Shown piece after piece: positions 49,993 to 59,480 of a DNA stretch of 64,000 nt. The DNA lies in contig CAYYGH010000001.1 of the NCBI GenBank assembly GCA_964471405.1, positions 62,001-126,000 of the forward strand. The letters run 5' to 3'. Made by a program: the position numbers and the translations under genes. This stretch comes from J084 sp964471405 (GTDB lineage: Bacteria > Pseudomonadota > Alphaproteobacteria > Sphingomonadales > Rhodothalassiaceae). The stretch's first letter is position 1. Each line of letters starts with the position of its first letter. A model generated the notes under the pieces. It was given only the letters and a program-made list of their open reading frames with translations. It had not been told where the DNA came from and made no database searches.

Positions 49993-50934
49993 TCAGGGGC
50001 GCTGGGGCTCGGCCGCTTCTTCCTTGTCCACGAAGGTGCTGGGCCTGAGGTCCAGGAACAGCAGGATCGGCGAAGCGATGAAGATCGAGGAATAAGTGCC
50101 GACGAAGATTCCCCAGATCATCGCCGCCGTGAAACCGCGCAGCACCGCTCCGCCGAAGATGAACAGCGCGAAAAGGGCGATCAATGTGGTCAGCGACGTC
50201 ATCACGGTGCGGCTCAAGGTCTCGTTGATGGCGCGATCCAGCAGCTCGGGCAGCGGCATGCGGCGGAACTTGCGCATGTTTTCACGGATGCGGTCATAGA
50301 CCACGACGGTATCGTTGAGCGAATAGCCGACGATGGTCAAAAGTGCCGCGATGATGGACAGATTGAACTCGAGCTGGGTGATCGAGAAGAAGCCGATCGT
50401 CAGCGTCACGTCATGAACCAGTGCGATCACCGCGCCCACGCCGAACTGCCATTCGAAGCGGAACCAGATGTACAGCAGCACCGCGATCACCGAAAGGGTG
50501 ACGGCCAGGGTCCCGTCGCGGGCGAGCTCGCCGGAGACCTTCGGGCCGATGAAATTGGTCTGGCGGATTTCGACGCCCGGAATGGCCTCCTTGAGTGCCC
50601 GTTCCACCCGTTCCTGGGCGGCGCGCTGGGCCTCTTCACCGCCTGGCTGTTCCTCGAAACGGATCAGAACCTCCCGCGGCTCTCCGAATTCCTGCACGCT
50701 CACGTCTCCAAGATCGAGCGAGCTGACCACCCGGCGGATCTGGGCGATATCGGCCCGGGGCGGTGGCGTGCGGATCTCGATGGTGGAGCCGCCAACGAAG
50801 TCGATCCCCAGATTGAGGCCGCGCAGGAAGAAGAGAATGATCGAAGCCACGACAAGCACGGCCGACAGGCTGAAGGCCCAGTAGCGCGCCTTCATGAAGG
50901 GAATTCGCGTATCGTCGGGAACCAGCCGGATCAT
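49993..50934 (-). CDS. secF: Protein-export membrane protein SecF
   Basis: A 313-residue protein of six membrane helices with the large periplasmic P1 loop; FVGGSTIEIRTP, SVQEFGEPREVLIRFEE and the VGYSLNDTVVVYDRIREN block of SecF. With SecD it uses the proton gradient to help pull secreted proteins across the membrane. It follows secD by 25 bp. Confidence 0.97.
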   Translation of the reverse strand: MIRLVPDDTRIPFMKARYWAFSLSAVLVVASIILFFLRGLNLGIDFVGGSTIEIRTPPPRADIAQIRRVVSSLDLGDVSVQEFGEPREVLIRFEEQPGGEEAQRAAQERVERALKEAIPGVEIRQTNFIGPKVSGELARDGTLAVTLSVIAVLLYIWFRFEWQFGVGAVIALVHDVTLTIGFFSITQLEFNLSIIAALLTIVGYSLNDTVVVYDRIRENMRKFRRMPLPELLDRAINETLSRTVMTSLTTLIALFALFIFGGAVLRGFTAAMIWGIFVGTYSSIFIASPILLFLDLRPSTFVDKEEAAEPQRP

Positions 50935-50959
50935 TGTCCCTTGCCCTTTCTTCCCGCGG

Positions 50960-52546
50960 TCAGATGGCGAGCCGCTGGGGCCGCCGGCGCTGCACCCACA
51001 GCACCAGCACCATGCGGGTGAGCGTGATGGCCGTGAACATCGAGGTGAGGATGCCGATCCCCAGCGTCACCGCAAAGCCCTTTACCGGCCCGCTGCCGAA
51101 CTGGAACAGGAGCGCGGCCGCGATGAGAGTGGTGATGTTGGCATCCAGAATCGTGCTCATCGCCTGGGAGTAGCCGGCCTCCAGCGCCTGCAGGGGCTTG
51201 CGACCAAGACGCACTTCCTCGCGGATGCGCTCGAAGATCAGCACGTTCGCATCCACCGCCATGCCGATGGTCAAAACGATGCCGGCAATGCCCGGCAGGG
51301 TGAGAGTCGCGCCCAGGATCGACAGCGCACCCAGGATCAGCACCATGTTGGCAAGCAGCGCAAGATCGGCCACCACGCCGAACCAGCCGTAGACCAGGAC
51401 CATGAAAGCGATGACGAGCAGCATGCCGATCACGGCCGCCCGCTCGCCGGCGGCAATCGAATCCGCGCCAAGATCAGGGCCGACGCTGCGTTCCTCCAGG
51501 ATCTTGAGCGGAGCCGGCAGAGCACCGGCCCGCAGCAGAACCGCCAGCTGGGTTGCGCTCTGGACGGTGAAGTTGCCGCTGATCTGGCCGCGCCCGCCCA
51601 GAATCGGTTCCTGGATCACGGGAGCGGAGATGACCTTGTTGTCCAGGACGATGGCAAAGCGCTTGTGGACATTGCGGCGCGTGATGTCCGCGAAGCGGCG
51701 GGCCCCGACCGCATCGAAGCTGAAGGCCACCACCGGGCGGCCGAACTGGTCGAAGCTCGGCTGGGCATCCTTGAGATTTTCTCCCGACACCCGCACGCGC
51801 CGCTCGATCACGATCGGCGCACCGCGATCATCCACCATCGTCTTGTAGCCGGGAGGAGGATGGGCGGGGTCGGCGGCATCGTTCACCAGATGGAAGGTCA
51901 GCTTCGCCGTGGTGGAAAGGAGATCGCGCAGCTGCTGACTGTTCTGCAATCCCGGCACCTGGACGAGGATCCGGTCGATCCCCTGCCGCTGGATGGTGGG
52001 TTCGCGGGTGCCGAGCTCGTCAATACGCCGGCGCACGATCTCCAGAGACTGGGTGACGGCATTGGAGATCCGCTCCTGGATCGCGGCCGGGTTGGGGATG
52101 ACCCTGATCCCGTCATCCCCTTCCCGCTCGAGGGTAAAGCTGCGGCCGGCACTGCCGCCGAAAAGCGCATTGGCGCTGACCGGGACCGCCAGATCACGGA
52201 TGACGGCATAGGCCTCCTCGCGCTTGGAAGGGTCCCGCACACGCACCCTGATCTCGTGCGTGGGCAGGGTTTCGACGAGCGCCACGATCCGCTTCTTGCG
52301 GAGGGCATCGCGAATCTGGGCTTCCAGATCGGCAAGATACTCGTTGATCACGGCCTGCTTGTCGACTTCGAGCAGCATGTGCGAGCCGCCCTGGAGGTCG
52401 AGCCCCAGCACTACCCGGCTCTTCGGGAGAAAGGAGGGCCATTTTTCGAGCACGTGATCAGGCAGCACATTGGGCAGCGCCGCCAGCAGGCCGAACAGGC
52501 AGACGAACAGGACAATCGCTATCTTCCAGCGTGGAAAGTTCAGCAT
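50960..52546 (-). CDS. secD: Protein-export membrane protein SecD
   Basis: A 528-residue protein with GLDLQGGSHMLLEVD, P1 motifs such as RQGIDRILVQVPGLQNSQQLRDLL, and the GMAVDANVLIFERIREE helix motif near the C-terminus that conducts protons. Partner of SecF in the Sec accessory complex; 87 bp downstream of yajC in a yajC-secD-secF-Mth938 operon. Confidence 0.97.
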   Translation of the reverse strand: MLNFPRWKIAIVLFVCLFGLLAALPNVLPDHVLEKWPSFLPKSRVVLGLDLQGGSHMLLEVDKQAVINEYLADLEAQIRDALRKKRIVALVETLPTHEIRVRVRDPSKREEAYAVIRDLAVPVSANALFGGSAGRSFTLEREGDDGIRVIPNPAAIQERISNAVTQSLEIVRRRIDELGTREPTIQRQGIDRILVQVPGLQNSQQLRDLLSTTAKLTFHLVNDAADPAHPPPGYKTMVDDRGAPIVIERRVRVSGENLKDAQPSFDQFGRPVVAFSFDAVGARRFADITRRNVHKRFAIVLDNKVISAPVIQEPILGGRGQISGNFTVQSATQLAVLLRAGALPAPLKILEERSVGPDLGADSIAAGERAAVIGMLLVIAFMVLVYGWFGVVADLALLANMVLILGALSILGATLTLPGIAGIVLTIGMAVDANVLIFERIREEVRLGRKPLQALEAGYSQAMSTILDANITTLIAAALLFQFGSGPVKGFAVTLGIGILTSMFTAITLTRMVLVLWVQRRRPQRLAI

Positions 52547-52633
52547 GCCTTCACCCTTGCAGTCCCGACCGTTCCGGCTTGCAGGCCGGATGGGGCATGA
52601 GCGCGCACCTTCCTGCCCTCGTGCTCATCTGCG

Positions 52634-52987
52634 CTAGGAGCGCTTGCGCTTGTCATCGGAAGCGGCCGGCGTGCGCGGCTCGTTCTTGCTGCGGACCTCG
52701 GCCAGGGTCGCCTTGACAACCCGCACACGCACCTTGTCCGCGATCTCGATCTCGACTTCATCATCGCTCACTCTGGTGACCTTGCCGATGATTCCGCCGG
52801 AGGTGACAACGGTATCGCCGCGCTGGACGGCGTTCACCATCTCGCGATGCTCGCGCATGCGCTTGTTCTGCGGGCGGATGATGAGAAAGTAGAAGATCAC
52901 GAAGACGAGAATGAGCGGCACGAAGAGACCAAGTGCTCCGCCCGCGGGCTGCGTCCCCGTCTGTGCGTAGGCTGGTGTGATCCACAT
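52634..52987 (-). CDS. yajC: Preprotein translocase subunit YajC
   Basis: A 117-residue protein with a membrane helix (LFVPLILVFVIFYFLIIRPQNKRMREH) and the cytoplasmic domain RGDTVVTSGGIIGKVTRVSDDEVEIEIAD. The start MWITPAYAQ at 52987 is typical; the frame extends 23 codons upstream without homology. YajC binds the SecDF complex and AcrB-type pumps. Confidence 0.95.
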   Translation of the reverse strand: MWITPAYAQTGTQPAGGALGLFVPLILVFVIFYFLIIRPQNKRMREHREMVNAVQRGDTVVTSGGIIGKVTRVSDDEVEIEIADKVRVRVVKATLAEVRSKNEPRTPAASDDKRKRS

Positions 52988-53140
52988 CAGGCCCGTCCCT
53001 TCCCAGTTCGATCCCGGACCGTGGCCGCAAGCGGCTCGCCCGCCGGCTGCGATCACGGCATTGCTTGCGCGACTATCAGGTATGCGCAGGCCAATGCAAG
53101 CGGGAATGGACGGCAGGAGACAAGCGGGGCGCTCGCACGC

Positions 53141-53707
53141 TCACGAGCCGTCCCGCCGGGCCAGCGCCTGCTCGGCCAGAGCGAGATTGTAGCGGACGAT
53201 CCTGGCCTCCCGGCTGCGTGCGCGCAGCTGCTTCAGGGCGATCCGGTATTCCGCGATCGCCGCCTCCAGCCGCCCCTGGACCAGATGCAGATTGCCCAGG
53301 GTGTTGTGCGCCATCCAATGGCGGGGGCGAATGGCGATGGCCTTGTCGCAGGCTGCTCCGGCCTCCTCGTAGCGCCCGGCCGCGGTCAGTGCCGCGCACA
53401 GGGCGTTGTGTCCGGCATATTGCACATCCGGTGACGCATCATGGGCGAGCAGACCCGTCACCAGCCGGATGGCTTCCTGCGGATCGCCACGCTTCAAGGC
53501 CGCCCGCGCGGCCGACAGTTCGCTGGGTTCGTCGAAACGCAGAACCGACATGGGGTAGTTCGGCGAACGGTCGATACGGCTGCCCGTGGCCTGCGCCAGG
53601 ACATGACAAGCACCGACCGGCAGGAAGGCCAGGATTCCTCCCGCAAGAAAGGCAGCGAAAAAACGTCGCCTCCTTGGCCTGTGATCACGCGCGCGGCTTG
53701 TCGTCAT
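53141..53707 (-). CDS. Exported TPR-repeat protein
   Basis: A 188-residue protein with a basic start and signal sequence (RRFFAAFLAGGILAFLPVGACHVLAQA). At least three TPR-like helical pairs follow (AAGRYEEAGAACDKAIAIRPRHWMAHNTLGNLHLVQGRLEAAIAEYRIALKQL). It probably acts in the periplasm as a protein-interaction scaffold. It is inserted between yajC and the NlpD-like gene and is divergent from the unknown exported protein at 53868. Confidence 0.8.
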   Translation of the reverse strand: MTTSRARDHRPRRRRFFAAFLAGGILAFLPVGACHVLAQATGSRIDRSPNYPMSVLRFDEPSELSAARAALKRGDPQEAIRLVTGLLAHDASPDVQYAGHNALCAALTAAGRYEEAGAACDKAIAIRPRHWMAHNTLGNLHLVQGRLEAAIAEYRIALKQLRARSREARIVRYNLALAEQALARRDGS

Positions 53708-53867
53708 CTGATGGTTCCTTTTGCAAGAGAGTTTCTCTCTCTCGACAGCCTCTCATTGCGGCCGCGGCCCTGCGTGTTCCCGCCTCCCTTTCGCCATTTC
53801 TTCTTGCTCATCATTCCTCATTATAGCGATAGAGGAGGCGAGGCGCAAAAGACAGGCAGGGGCCAGG

Positions 53868-54752
53868 ATGATGAAGACGGTCGCGATGGTCGGGGGCAGC
53901 CGCACACGGGCATGGATGTCGGCAGCGGCGGTGACGCTGATCGCGGGGATGCTGGTCGGGCGGATCCTGCCGGCATGGGCGGCGACCGGTGAGAGGGGAC
54001 GGGCTGCGCTGGAAGAAGCGATCGCGGCCGCGCGCGAGCAGAAGGCGGTCATCGAGGCCGTCTTGCAGCGCCTGCGTGGGAAGAAGGGTGATGGCGAAAC
54101 GGCTCGGGACGGCCTGCCGGCCCTGCATGCGCCTGCCGGTTTCGTGCGCGAGACGACGGTAAGCGTGAATGGCAAGCTCAGGCTGCATCTGGTCGAGCGC
54201 TTCGATCCCGATGCCCCGCCGGATGCCGCCTGGACGATTCTCACGCTGGAACCGCCGGAACGGGCAAAGAAGATGAAACCGGAGCATCGGGGCGCCGATG
54301 GCACTTTCGTGATGTATGCCTATACCGTCTCCGAGCTCGATGCCGCGCAGGCCGTGCCCGTCGCCGCTCCGGCAGATGGTGATGAGGAGCTTGCCTATTT
54401 CCGCTTTCCGCGGGTGCCGGAGGGGATGCTTCAAGGCGACGGAGCGGCCTTCGCCGACCGGCTGGCCATGCTGGTGGGGGTGGACGACCGGTCTTCGGAG
54501 CCCTTCGTGCGGGAGCTGCGGCTGCTACTGGACTCCCCGACCCGGATCAAGCTGATCGCCAAGGTCAAGGGTTTCAGCTGGCGGATCCGGTATCGCCGTC
54601 TTGTGCCTGACCGGACGATCTATGTGCCGGAGCACATGCTCACCGATGCGCGCTTCAAGATCATCTTCCGCGGCGAGGAGGAAACCCGCACCGAGGTCAC
54701 CTACCGCGACTACGCGCCTCGTTCGGATGGCCGCAAGCAGCCCTTCCCGTAA
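53868..54752 (+). CDS. Exported protein of unknown function
   Basis: A 294-residue protein with a signal sequence (about residues 12-38, ending AWAATG) and a short coiled region (AALEEAIAAAREQKAVIEAVLQRL). A globular domain follows: VSVNGKLRLHLVERFDP, WTILTLEPPER, FRFPRVPEGM and TDARFKIIFRGEEETRTEVTYRDY. The last part looks like a beta-rich domain and is not recognisably LolA or a lipoprotein. ATG at 53868 or 53871 both fit a ribosome site. I do not recognise the family. It converges with the NlpD-like gene and diverges from the TPR protein gene. Confidence 0.65.
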   Translation: MMKTVAMVGGSRTRAWMSAAAVTLIAGMLVGRILPAWAATGERGRAALEEAIAAAREQKAVIEAVLQRLRGKKGDGETARDGLPALHAPAGFVRETTVSVNGKLRLHLVERFDPDAPPDAAWTILTLEPPERAKKMKPEHRGADGTFVMYAYTVSELDAAQAVPVAAPADGDEELAYFRFPRVPEGMLQGDGAAFADRLAMLVGVDDRSSEPFVRELRLLLDSPTRIKLIAKVKGFSWRIRYRRLVPDRTIYVPEHMLTDARFKIIFRGEEETRTEVTYRDYAPRSDGRKQPFP

Positions 54753-54797
54753 GGCCGGTCGAGGCCGAGGGGGAGCGGGGTGGACTGGTGCCGGTCT

Positions 54798-55766
54798 TCA
54801 GCCGTGCGGATCCGGCCGCGCCTTGCGGCGGCTGGCGGTCAGCGGCGGGAGATGGCGGAGGGGATCGACGGGACGCTTGCCCCGCCGCAGCTCGAAATGC
54901 AGCTGGGGCGTGTCGACAAGGCCGGTCTGGCCGACGCGCGCGATGATCTGGCCCCGGCGCACGACATCGCCGCGCCGGACCAGCAGTTCGTCATTGTGGG
55001 CGTAGGCGCTGACCCAGCCATTGCCATGGCGGATCAGGATCAGCTTGCCGAAGGCCCGGATTCCGTCTCCGGCATAGGCGACGACGCCGGCATCAGTTGC
55101 CCGCACGGGAGCACCGCGGGGGGCGGCGATGTTGATGCCGTCATTGCGCAGACCGCCCGGCTTCGGCCCGAAGGTCGCAATGATCCGGCCGATTACCGGC
55201 CAGCCGAAGCCGCCCGAGCTGGGCGGCGGGCTCGGCAGCCGTCCGGCTCCTGCGACCGCCATCGCCTCGCCGCGGCCGGTGGGGATGACGAGCTCCTGGC
55301 CGGGGCGGATCACATAGGGGGGCTTGAGGCCGTTGACGGCAGCCAGCTCCCGAACCGGAACGTCATAGCGGTTGGCGATGCGATAGAGCGTCTCGCCCCG
55401 CCGCACCCGGTGACGGTGCCGGGCAGGCAGCTTCAGGCGATCGCCCGGATGGAGAAGATAGGGTGGCTTGAGCCCATTGAGCCGGACCAGCTGACTGAGC
55501 GAAACGCCGGTGCGGCGGGCAATGCCGTAGACGGTGTCGCCCCGACGCACAATAATGCTGCCGCTGGCACGGGCGGAGCCGGGCGGGCGGCGATAGGACG
55601 GGGTCGAGACGGCCAGCTTGCGTGCCGGCACGGGCGGCTTCATGCGCGGGACCGGAACCGGAAGCGGGGCATTGCGCACGGTAGAGGAGGGAAGGGCGAT
55701 CCGCTCGCCTCCTGCGCAACCACCAAGCCCCGCAAGAAGCCCGATCGCGACTGCCACTGCCCGCAT
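54798..55766 (-). CDS. LysM / LytM (M23-like) lipoprotein, NlpD-type amidase activator
   Basis: A 322-residue lipoprotein (lipobox LGGC at 13-16) with two LysM repeats (IVRRGDTVYGIARRTGVSLSQLVRLNGL and HRVRRGETLYRIANRYDVPVRELAAVNGL) and a C-terminal LytM domain. The catalytic HxGxD of M23 peptidases is NDGIN, so both metal ligands are replaced and it should not cut peptidoglycan itself. That is the NlpD/EnvC pattern of activators of N-acetylmuramyl-L-alanine amidases during cell separation. It lies before surE and serS, the classic surE-nlpD neighbourhood. Confidence 0.88.
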   Translation of the reverse strand: MRAVAVAIGLLAGLGGCAGGERIALPSSTVRNAPLPVPVPRMKPPVPARKLAVSTPSYRRPPGSARASGSIIVRRGDTVYGIARRTGVSLSQLVRLNGLKPPYLLHPGDRLKLPARHRHRVRRGETLYRIANRYDVPVRELAAVNGLKPPYVIRPGQELVIPTGRGEAMAVAGAGRLPSPPPSSGGFGWPVIGRIIATFGPKPGGLRNDGINIAAPRGAPVRATDAGVVAYAGDGIRAFGKLILIRHGNGWVSAYAHNDELLVRRGDVVRRGQIIARVGQTGLVDTPQLHFELRRGKRPVDPLRHLPPLTASRRKARPDPHG

Positions 55767-55870
55767 GGCTTTACCTCTTCCGATCCGCCCGGTTCCATCG
55801 GGCCATGCCGGAGATCATAGGAATCCGGTCGAATCGGCGCAACCGCAGCCGTCCGGGCGCATGGGCCCGC

Positions 55871-56704
55871 TCAGCAGGAGTCGTGATCGTCCTCCGGCTT
55901 CCGGGCAGAAAGGGGATGGGCTGCAATCGCTTCCTTCAGCCGCGCGCGGGTGGGGTGGTGGGTAAGGTCGAGATGCAGCGGCGTGATCGAGATATAGCCG
56001 GCCCGCACGGCCTCCAGATCGGTCTCCGCCGGCGGCACCCCCGGCGTGCGCGACAGGCCGAACCAGTAATAGGGCACGCCGCGGGTATCGATCCGCTCCT
56101 CCACGATCAGACCGCCCAGATCCCGGCGTCCCTGGCGGGTGACCCGCATGCCCCGGACCTCCTCCACGGGGCAGGAGGGAAAATTGATGTTGATCAGCAC
56201 GCCTTCCGGCCAGCCGCAGGCCAGTACGGCCTCGATCGCCGCCCGGGCGAACCGTCGCGCAGGCTGCCAGTTGGTGCGTTCGGGGCGGGGACGCACGCAT
56301 TGTGAGAGCGCGATGGCCGGAATGCCGGCCAGCGCACCCTCGATCGCGGCCGCGACCGTGCCGGAATAGGTGATGTCCTCGGCCAGATTGCCGCCCCGGT
56401 TGATGCCCGAGAGAACCAGAGTGGGTGGTGTGTCCCGCATGAGATGGTTGACGGCGAACATCACGCAGTCGGTCGGTGTTCCCCGGACCGCAAAGCGGCG
56501 GGCGTCCAGCCGGCGCACGCGCAAGGGCTCGGTCAGGCTCAAGGAATGACCGGCTCCGGACTGCTCGAATTCGGGAGCTACCACCCAGACCTCATCGCTG
56601 AGCGAATGGGCGATTTCCTCAAGATAGCGCAGACCCGGCGCATGAATTCCGTCATCATTGGCAACCAGGATGCGGGCGGTGGAGATGGGATCATGGGCGC
56701 TCAT
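55871..56704 (-). CDS. surE: 5'-nucleotidase SurE
   Basis: A 277-residue phosphatase with ILVANDDGIHAPGL (metal-binding DD), VVAPEFEQSGAGHSLSL, VRGTPTDCVMFAV and VLSGINRGGNLAEDITYSGTVAAAIEG. It dephosphorylates nucleoside 5'-monophosphates and is induced in stationary phase in other bacteria. Its start overlaps the serS stop by four bases (ATGA). Confidence 0.97.
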   Translation of the reverse strand: MSAHDPISTARILVANDDGIHAPGLRYLEEIAHSLSDEVWVVAPEFEQSGAGHSLSLTEPLRVRRLDARRFAVRGTPTDCVMFAVNHLMRDTPPTLVLSGINRGGNLAEDITYSGTVAAAIEGALAGIPAIALSQCVRPRPERTNWQPARRFARAAIEAVLACGWPEGVLININFPSCPVEEVRGMRVTRQGRRDLGGLIVEERIDTRGVPYYWFGLSRTPGVPPAETDLEAVRAGYISITPLHLDLTHHPTRARLKEAIAAHPLSARKPEDDHDSC

Positions 56705-57978
56705 GCGGGCAAGGTCTCCCGGCCACCAAGATAGGGGCGCAAGGGTTCCGGAATCCAGATGCTGCCGTCTTCCTGCTGATGGTTCTCCATGAGCGCGATC
56801 AGCGCCCGACCGACGGCGACTCCCGACCCGTTGAGCGTATGGGCGAACCGCGTGCGCTTTTCCCCCGCGGGCCGGCAGCGCAGCCGCATGCGCCGTGCCT
56901 GGAAGTCCCGGCAGTTGGAGCAGCTCGAAATTTCACGATAGCGCTTCTGGGCCGGCAGCCATGCCTCGATGTCATAGGTCTTGGCGGCGGCAAAGCCCAT
57001 GTCTCCCGTAGACAGCAGCACAACGCGATACGGGATTTCCAGACGCTTCAGGACCTCCTCGGCGCAGGCCGTCATCCGTTCCAGCTCGGCTGCCGAATCC
57101 TCCGGACGGGTGATCGAGACCAGCTCCACCTTGTCGAACTGATGCTGCCGCAGCATGCCGCGGGTATCCCGCCCGGCCGCACCGGCCTCCGAGCGGAAGC
57201 AGGGCGTAAGCGCGGTCACCCTGAACGGCAGATCCTCCTCGGCAACGATCTCCTCCCGCCAAAGATTGGCAAGCGGCACCTCTGCGGTCGGGATCAGCCA
57301 GTGCTCATCACCGGCACGATAGAGGTCTTCGGCGAACTTGGGCAGCTGGCCGGTGCCGATGAGCGCCTCATCGCGCACCAGATAGGGCGGCCAGATCTCG
57401 GTATAGCCATGCTCGCCGAGATGCAGATCCAGCATGAACTGGCCGAGCGCCCGGTGGAGAGCCGCCACCCAGCCTCTCAGCACCACGAAGCGGGATCCCG
57501 CGATCTTGGCGGCGGCCGCAAAATCCATGCTGCCGTCGCGCGCGCCGAGTTCGTCGTGACTGCGGGGCGGGAAGGCGAAGGAGGGCGGCGTGCCCACCCG
57601 CCGGATTTCGCGATTGGCACTTTCATCGGGGCCCACCGGCACGTCAGGATCCGGGAGGTTGGGAAGGCGCAACAACGCTTCGGTGAGTTCCGCCTGGACC
57701 CGGCGGGCATCGCCCTCAAGGACGGTGATGCTATCCTTGAGCTTCTGCACCTCGGACTTGAGCTTTTCCGCTTGCTCCCGGGCGCCCTGGCGCATGGCCG
57801 CTCCGATCGCCTTCGAGGCCTCGTTGCGGCGGGCCTGGAGCTGCTGAAGCTCGGTCAGCAGCCGGCGGCGTTCGGTATCGAGGGCAAGCACCCGCTCGAT
57901 ATCCACCTCTTCTCCGCGGCTTGCCAGACGGCTGGCAATGTCCTGTGGGTTCTGGCGGATCTGTTCGATGTCCAGCAT
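56701..57978 (-). CDS. serS: Seryl-tRNA synthetase
   Basis: A 425-residue class II synthetase with an N-terminal coiled coil (about residues 25-110, LTELQQLQARRNEASKAIGAAMRQG) and the catalytic motifs LIPTAEVPLANLW, TPCFRSEAGAAGRDTRGMLRQHQFDKVELV and LNGSGVAVGRALIALMENHQ. It charges tRNA-Ser and tRNA-Sec. ATG at 57978 (MLDIEQIRQNP) was chosen from family starts; the frame goes on 13 codons upstream. Confidence 0.97.
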   Translation of the reverse strand: MLDIEQIRQNPQDIASRLASRGEEVDIERVLALDTERRRLLTELQQLQARRNEASKAIGAAMRQGAREQAEKLKSEVQKLKDSITVLEGDARRVQAELTEALLRLPNLPDPDVPVGPDESANREIRRVGTPPSFAFPPRSHDELGARDGSMDFAAAAKIAGSRFVVLRGWVAALHRALGQFMLDLHLGEHGYTEIWPPYLVRDEALIGTGQLPKFAEDLYRAGDEHWLIPTAEVPLANLWREEIVAEEDLPFRVTALTPCFRSEAGAAGRDTRGMLRQHQFDKVELVSITRPEDSAAELERMTACAEEVLKRLEIPYRVVLLSTGDMGFAAAKTYDIEAWLPAQKRYREISSCSNCRDFQARRMRLRCRPAGEKRTRFAHTLNGSGVAVGRALIALMENHQQEDGSIWIPEPLRPYLGGRETLPA

Positions 57979-58080
57979 GGACTCCTCGTTCTTCCTCGCA
58001 TCCCGCGAGCCGCTCATGCCCTTCCAGGGGACGGCGGCCGGTGATTTCCCGCTCCTGATATCGGAAGACCGCCCGGCTGT

Positions 58081-58908
58081 CTATTTTGCGGAACCGGCCG
58101 CCTGCGAATCGCGGGCCTCGGCCCGGCGTGCCCCAAGCGAGATGGCCAGGATGGACATCTCATAGAGCAGGATGATGGGAATGCCCAATGCGACCTGGCT
58201 GATCACGTCGGGCGGAGTGAGCACCGCCGCGGCTATCAGCGCGATCACGACCGCATATTTGCGCTTGGCCCGCAGATCATCCGCGGTGATCAGTCCGGCA
58301 CGCCCCATCAGCGTCAGGGCCACGGGCAGCTGGAAGGCGAGTCCGAAGGCGATGATGAGCGTCATGACCAGCGAGAGATATTCGCTGACCTTCGCTTCCA
58401 GCTGGATCGGCAGAGCGCCCGGTCCGCCCGGCTGTTCGAAACTCAAGAAGAACTTCCAGGCAAGCGGCATCACGAGATAGTAGGCAAGCGCCGCTCCCAG
58501 CACGAACAGGATCGGAGTCGCAATGAGAAAGGGCACAAGAGCCCGCCGTTCATGGCGGTATAGACCGGGTGCCACGAAACGCCACAACTGCATGGCGAGC
58601 AGGGGAAAGGCGATGAACAGCGCACCGAAGAAGGCAACCTTGACCTTGGTGAAGAAGGCCTCCTGGAGCGCCGTGTAGATCATCCGGTGGGAATTCTCGC
58701 CTCCTGCAGCAAGCGCATCCACAAGAGGGCGGGTGAGGAAATTGTAGATGTCATCGGCCACCAGCCAGCACAACAGAAAGGCGACGACAAGGCCGTAGAT
58801 CGAGATCATCAGACGCCGGCGCAGCTCCATGAGATGCTCGATCAGCGGCGCCTTGGTCGCCTCCATCTCGGCTTCTTCATCCTGCGGCAGTCGCTTGTCT
58901 GCGCTCAT
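58081..58908 (-). CDS. tatC: Sec-independent translocase subunit TatC
   Basis: A 275-residue protein with six membrane helices and the TatC core: PLIEHLMELRRRLMISI, LTRPLVDAL, TKVKVAFFGALFIAFPLLAMQLWRFVAPGLYRHERR and ASLGAALAYYLVMPLAWKFFLSFE. It recognises twin-arginine signals with TatB. Its start overlaps tatB by four bases. Confidence 0.97.
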   Translation of the reverse strand: MSADKRLPQDEEAEMEATKAPLIEHLMELRRRLMISIYGLVVAFLLCWLVADDIYNFLTRPLVDALAAGGENSHRMIYTALQEAFFTKVKVAFFGALFIAFPLLAMQLWRFVAPGLYRHERRALVPFLIATPILFVLGAALAYYLVMPLAWKFFLSFEQPGGPGALPIQLEAKVSEYLSLVMTLIIAFGLAFQLPVALTLMGRAGLITADDLRAKRKYAVVIALIAAAVLTPPDVISQVALGIPIILLYEMSILAISLGARRAEARDSQAAGSAK

Positions 58909-59399
58909 GACTGGACCGGGCCTTCTTTGGCGTCATTCTCGGGCATGGAAGAGAGGGGGGCATCCGCATCCTGCTCCGATGCCTGCCGCTTTTCCCTTGC
59001 GGATGGCGCGGCCGCGCCAGCGGGCGGGTCCCCGTCGCTCACGGAGTCATCCTGCTCTGTATCCTCCTGCAGGCCCGCAGGAGCGGAAGGTGCCGGCACG
59101 GGTGCGCCGGGCAGATCGTCATCAAGCACGATTCGCTCCTCGCCCTCCACGCCGAGCAGCCTGGTGACCTCCTGGCGGGGGTTCTGGAACTCGTAGAGCT
59201 TGACCTTGCGGCGCAGTTCCTCCAGCTCCACCTCGCGGGCGAGGGCATCCATGTCGGCCCTGAAGCGCGCGGCCATGCGCCGGGCCTTGCCATAGAGCTC
59301 GGCAATCGCCTTCATCACCTTCGGCAGATCGTGGGGGCCCACCACCACGATCAGCACGATGGCGATTACCAGCAGCTCGGTCCAGCCAATGTCCAGCAT
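58905..59399 (-). CDS. tatB: Sec-independent translocase subunit TatB
   Basis: A 164-residue protein with the TatB N-terminal helix MLDIGWTELLVIAIVLIVVVGPHDLPKVMKAI (GPxxLP hinge) and an amphipathic helix LYGKARRMAARFRADMDALAREVEL. The C-terminal 80 residues are acidic and Pro/Ala-rich. The ATG at 59399 was chosen for this start. Works with TatC in twin-arginine signal recognition. Confidence 0.95.
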   Translation of the reverse strand: MLDIGWTELLVIAIVLIVVVGPHDLPKVMKAIAELYGKARRMAARFRADMDALAREVELEELRRKVKLYEFQNPRQEVTRLLGVEGEERIVLDDDLPGAPVPAPSAPAGLQEDTEQDDSVSDGDPPAGAAAPSAREKRQASEQDADAPLSSMPENDAKEGPVQS

Positions 59400-59480
59400 G
59401 TAACGCGCTTCCCAAACATGGACCGGATCACACGACAGGCGGCCGCCATGTATACGCCCCCGGCCTGCCGGCCTCACCCG

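Noticed and set aside
50894..52600. 568-codon plus-strand frame opposite secD
   Set aside because: Antisense shadow of secD with no own ribosome site or domain.
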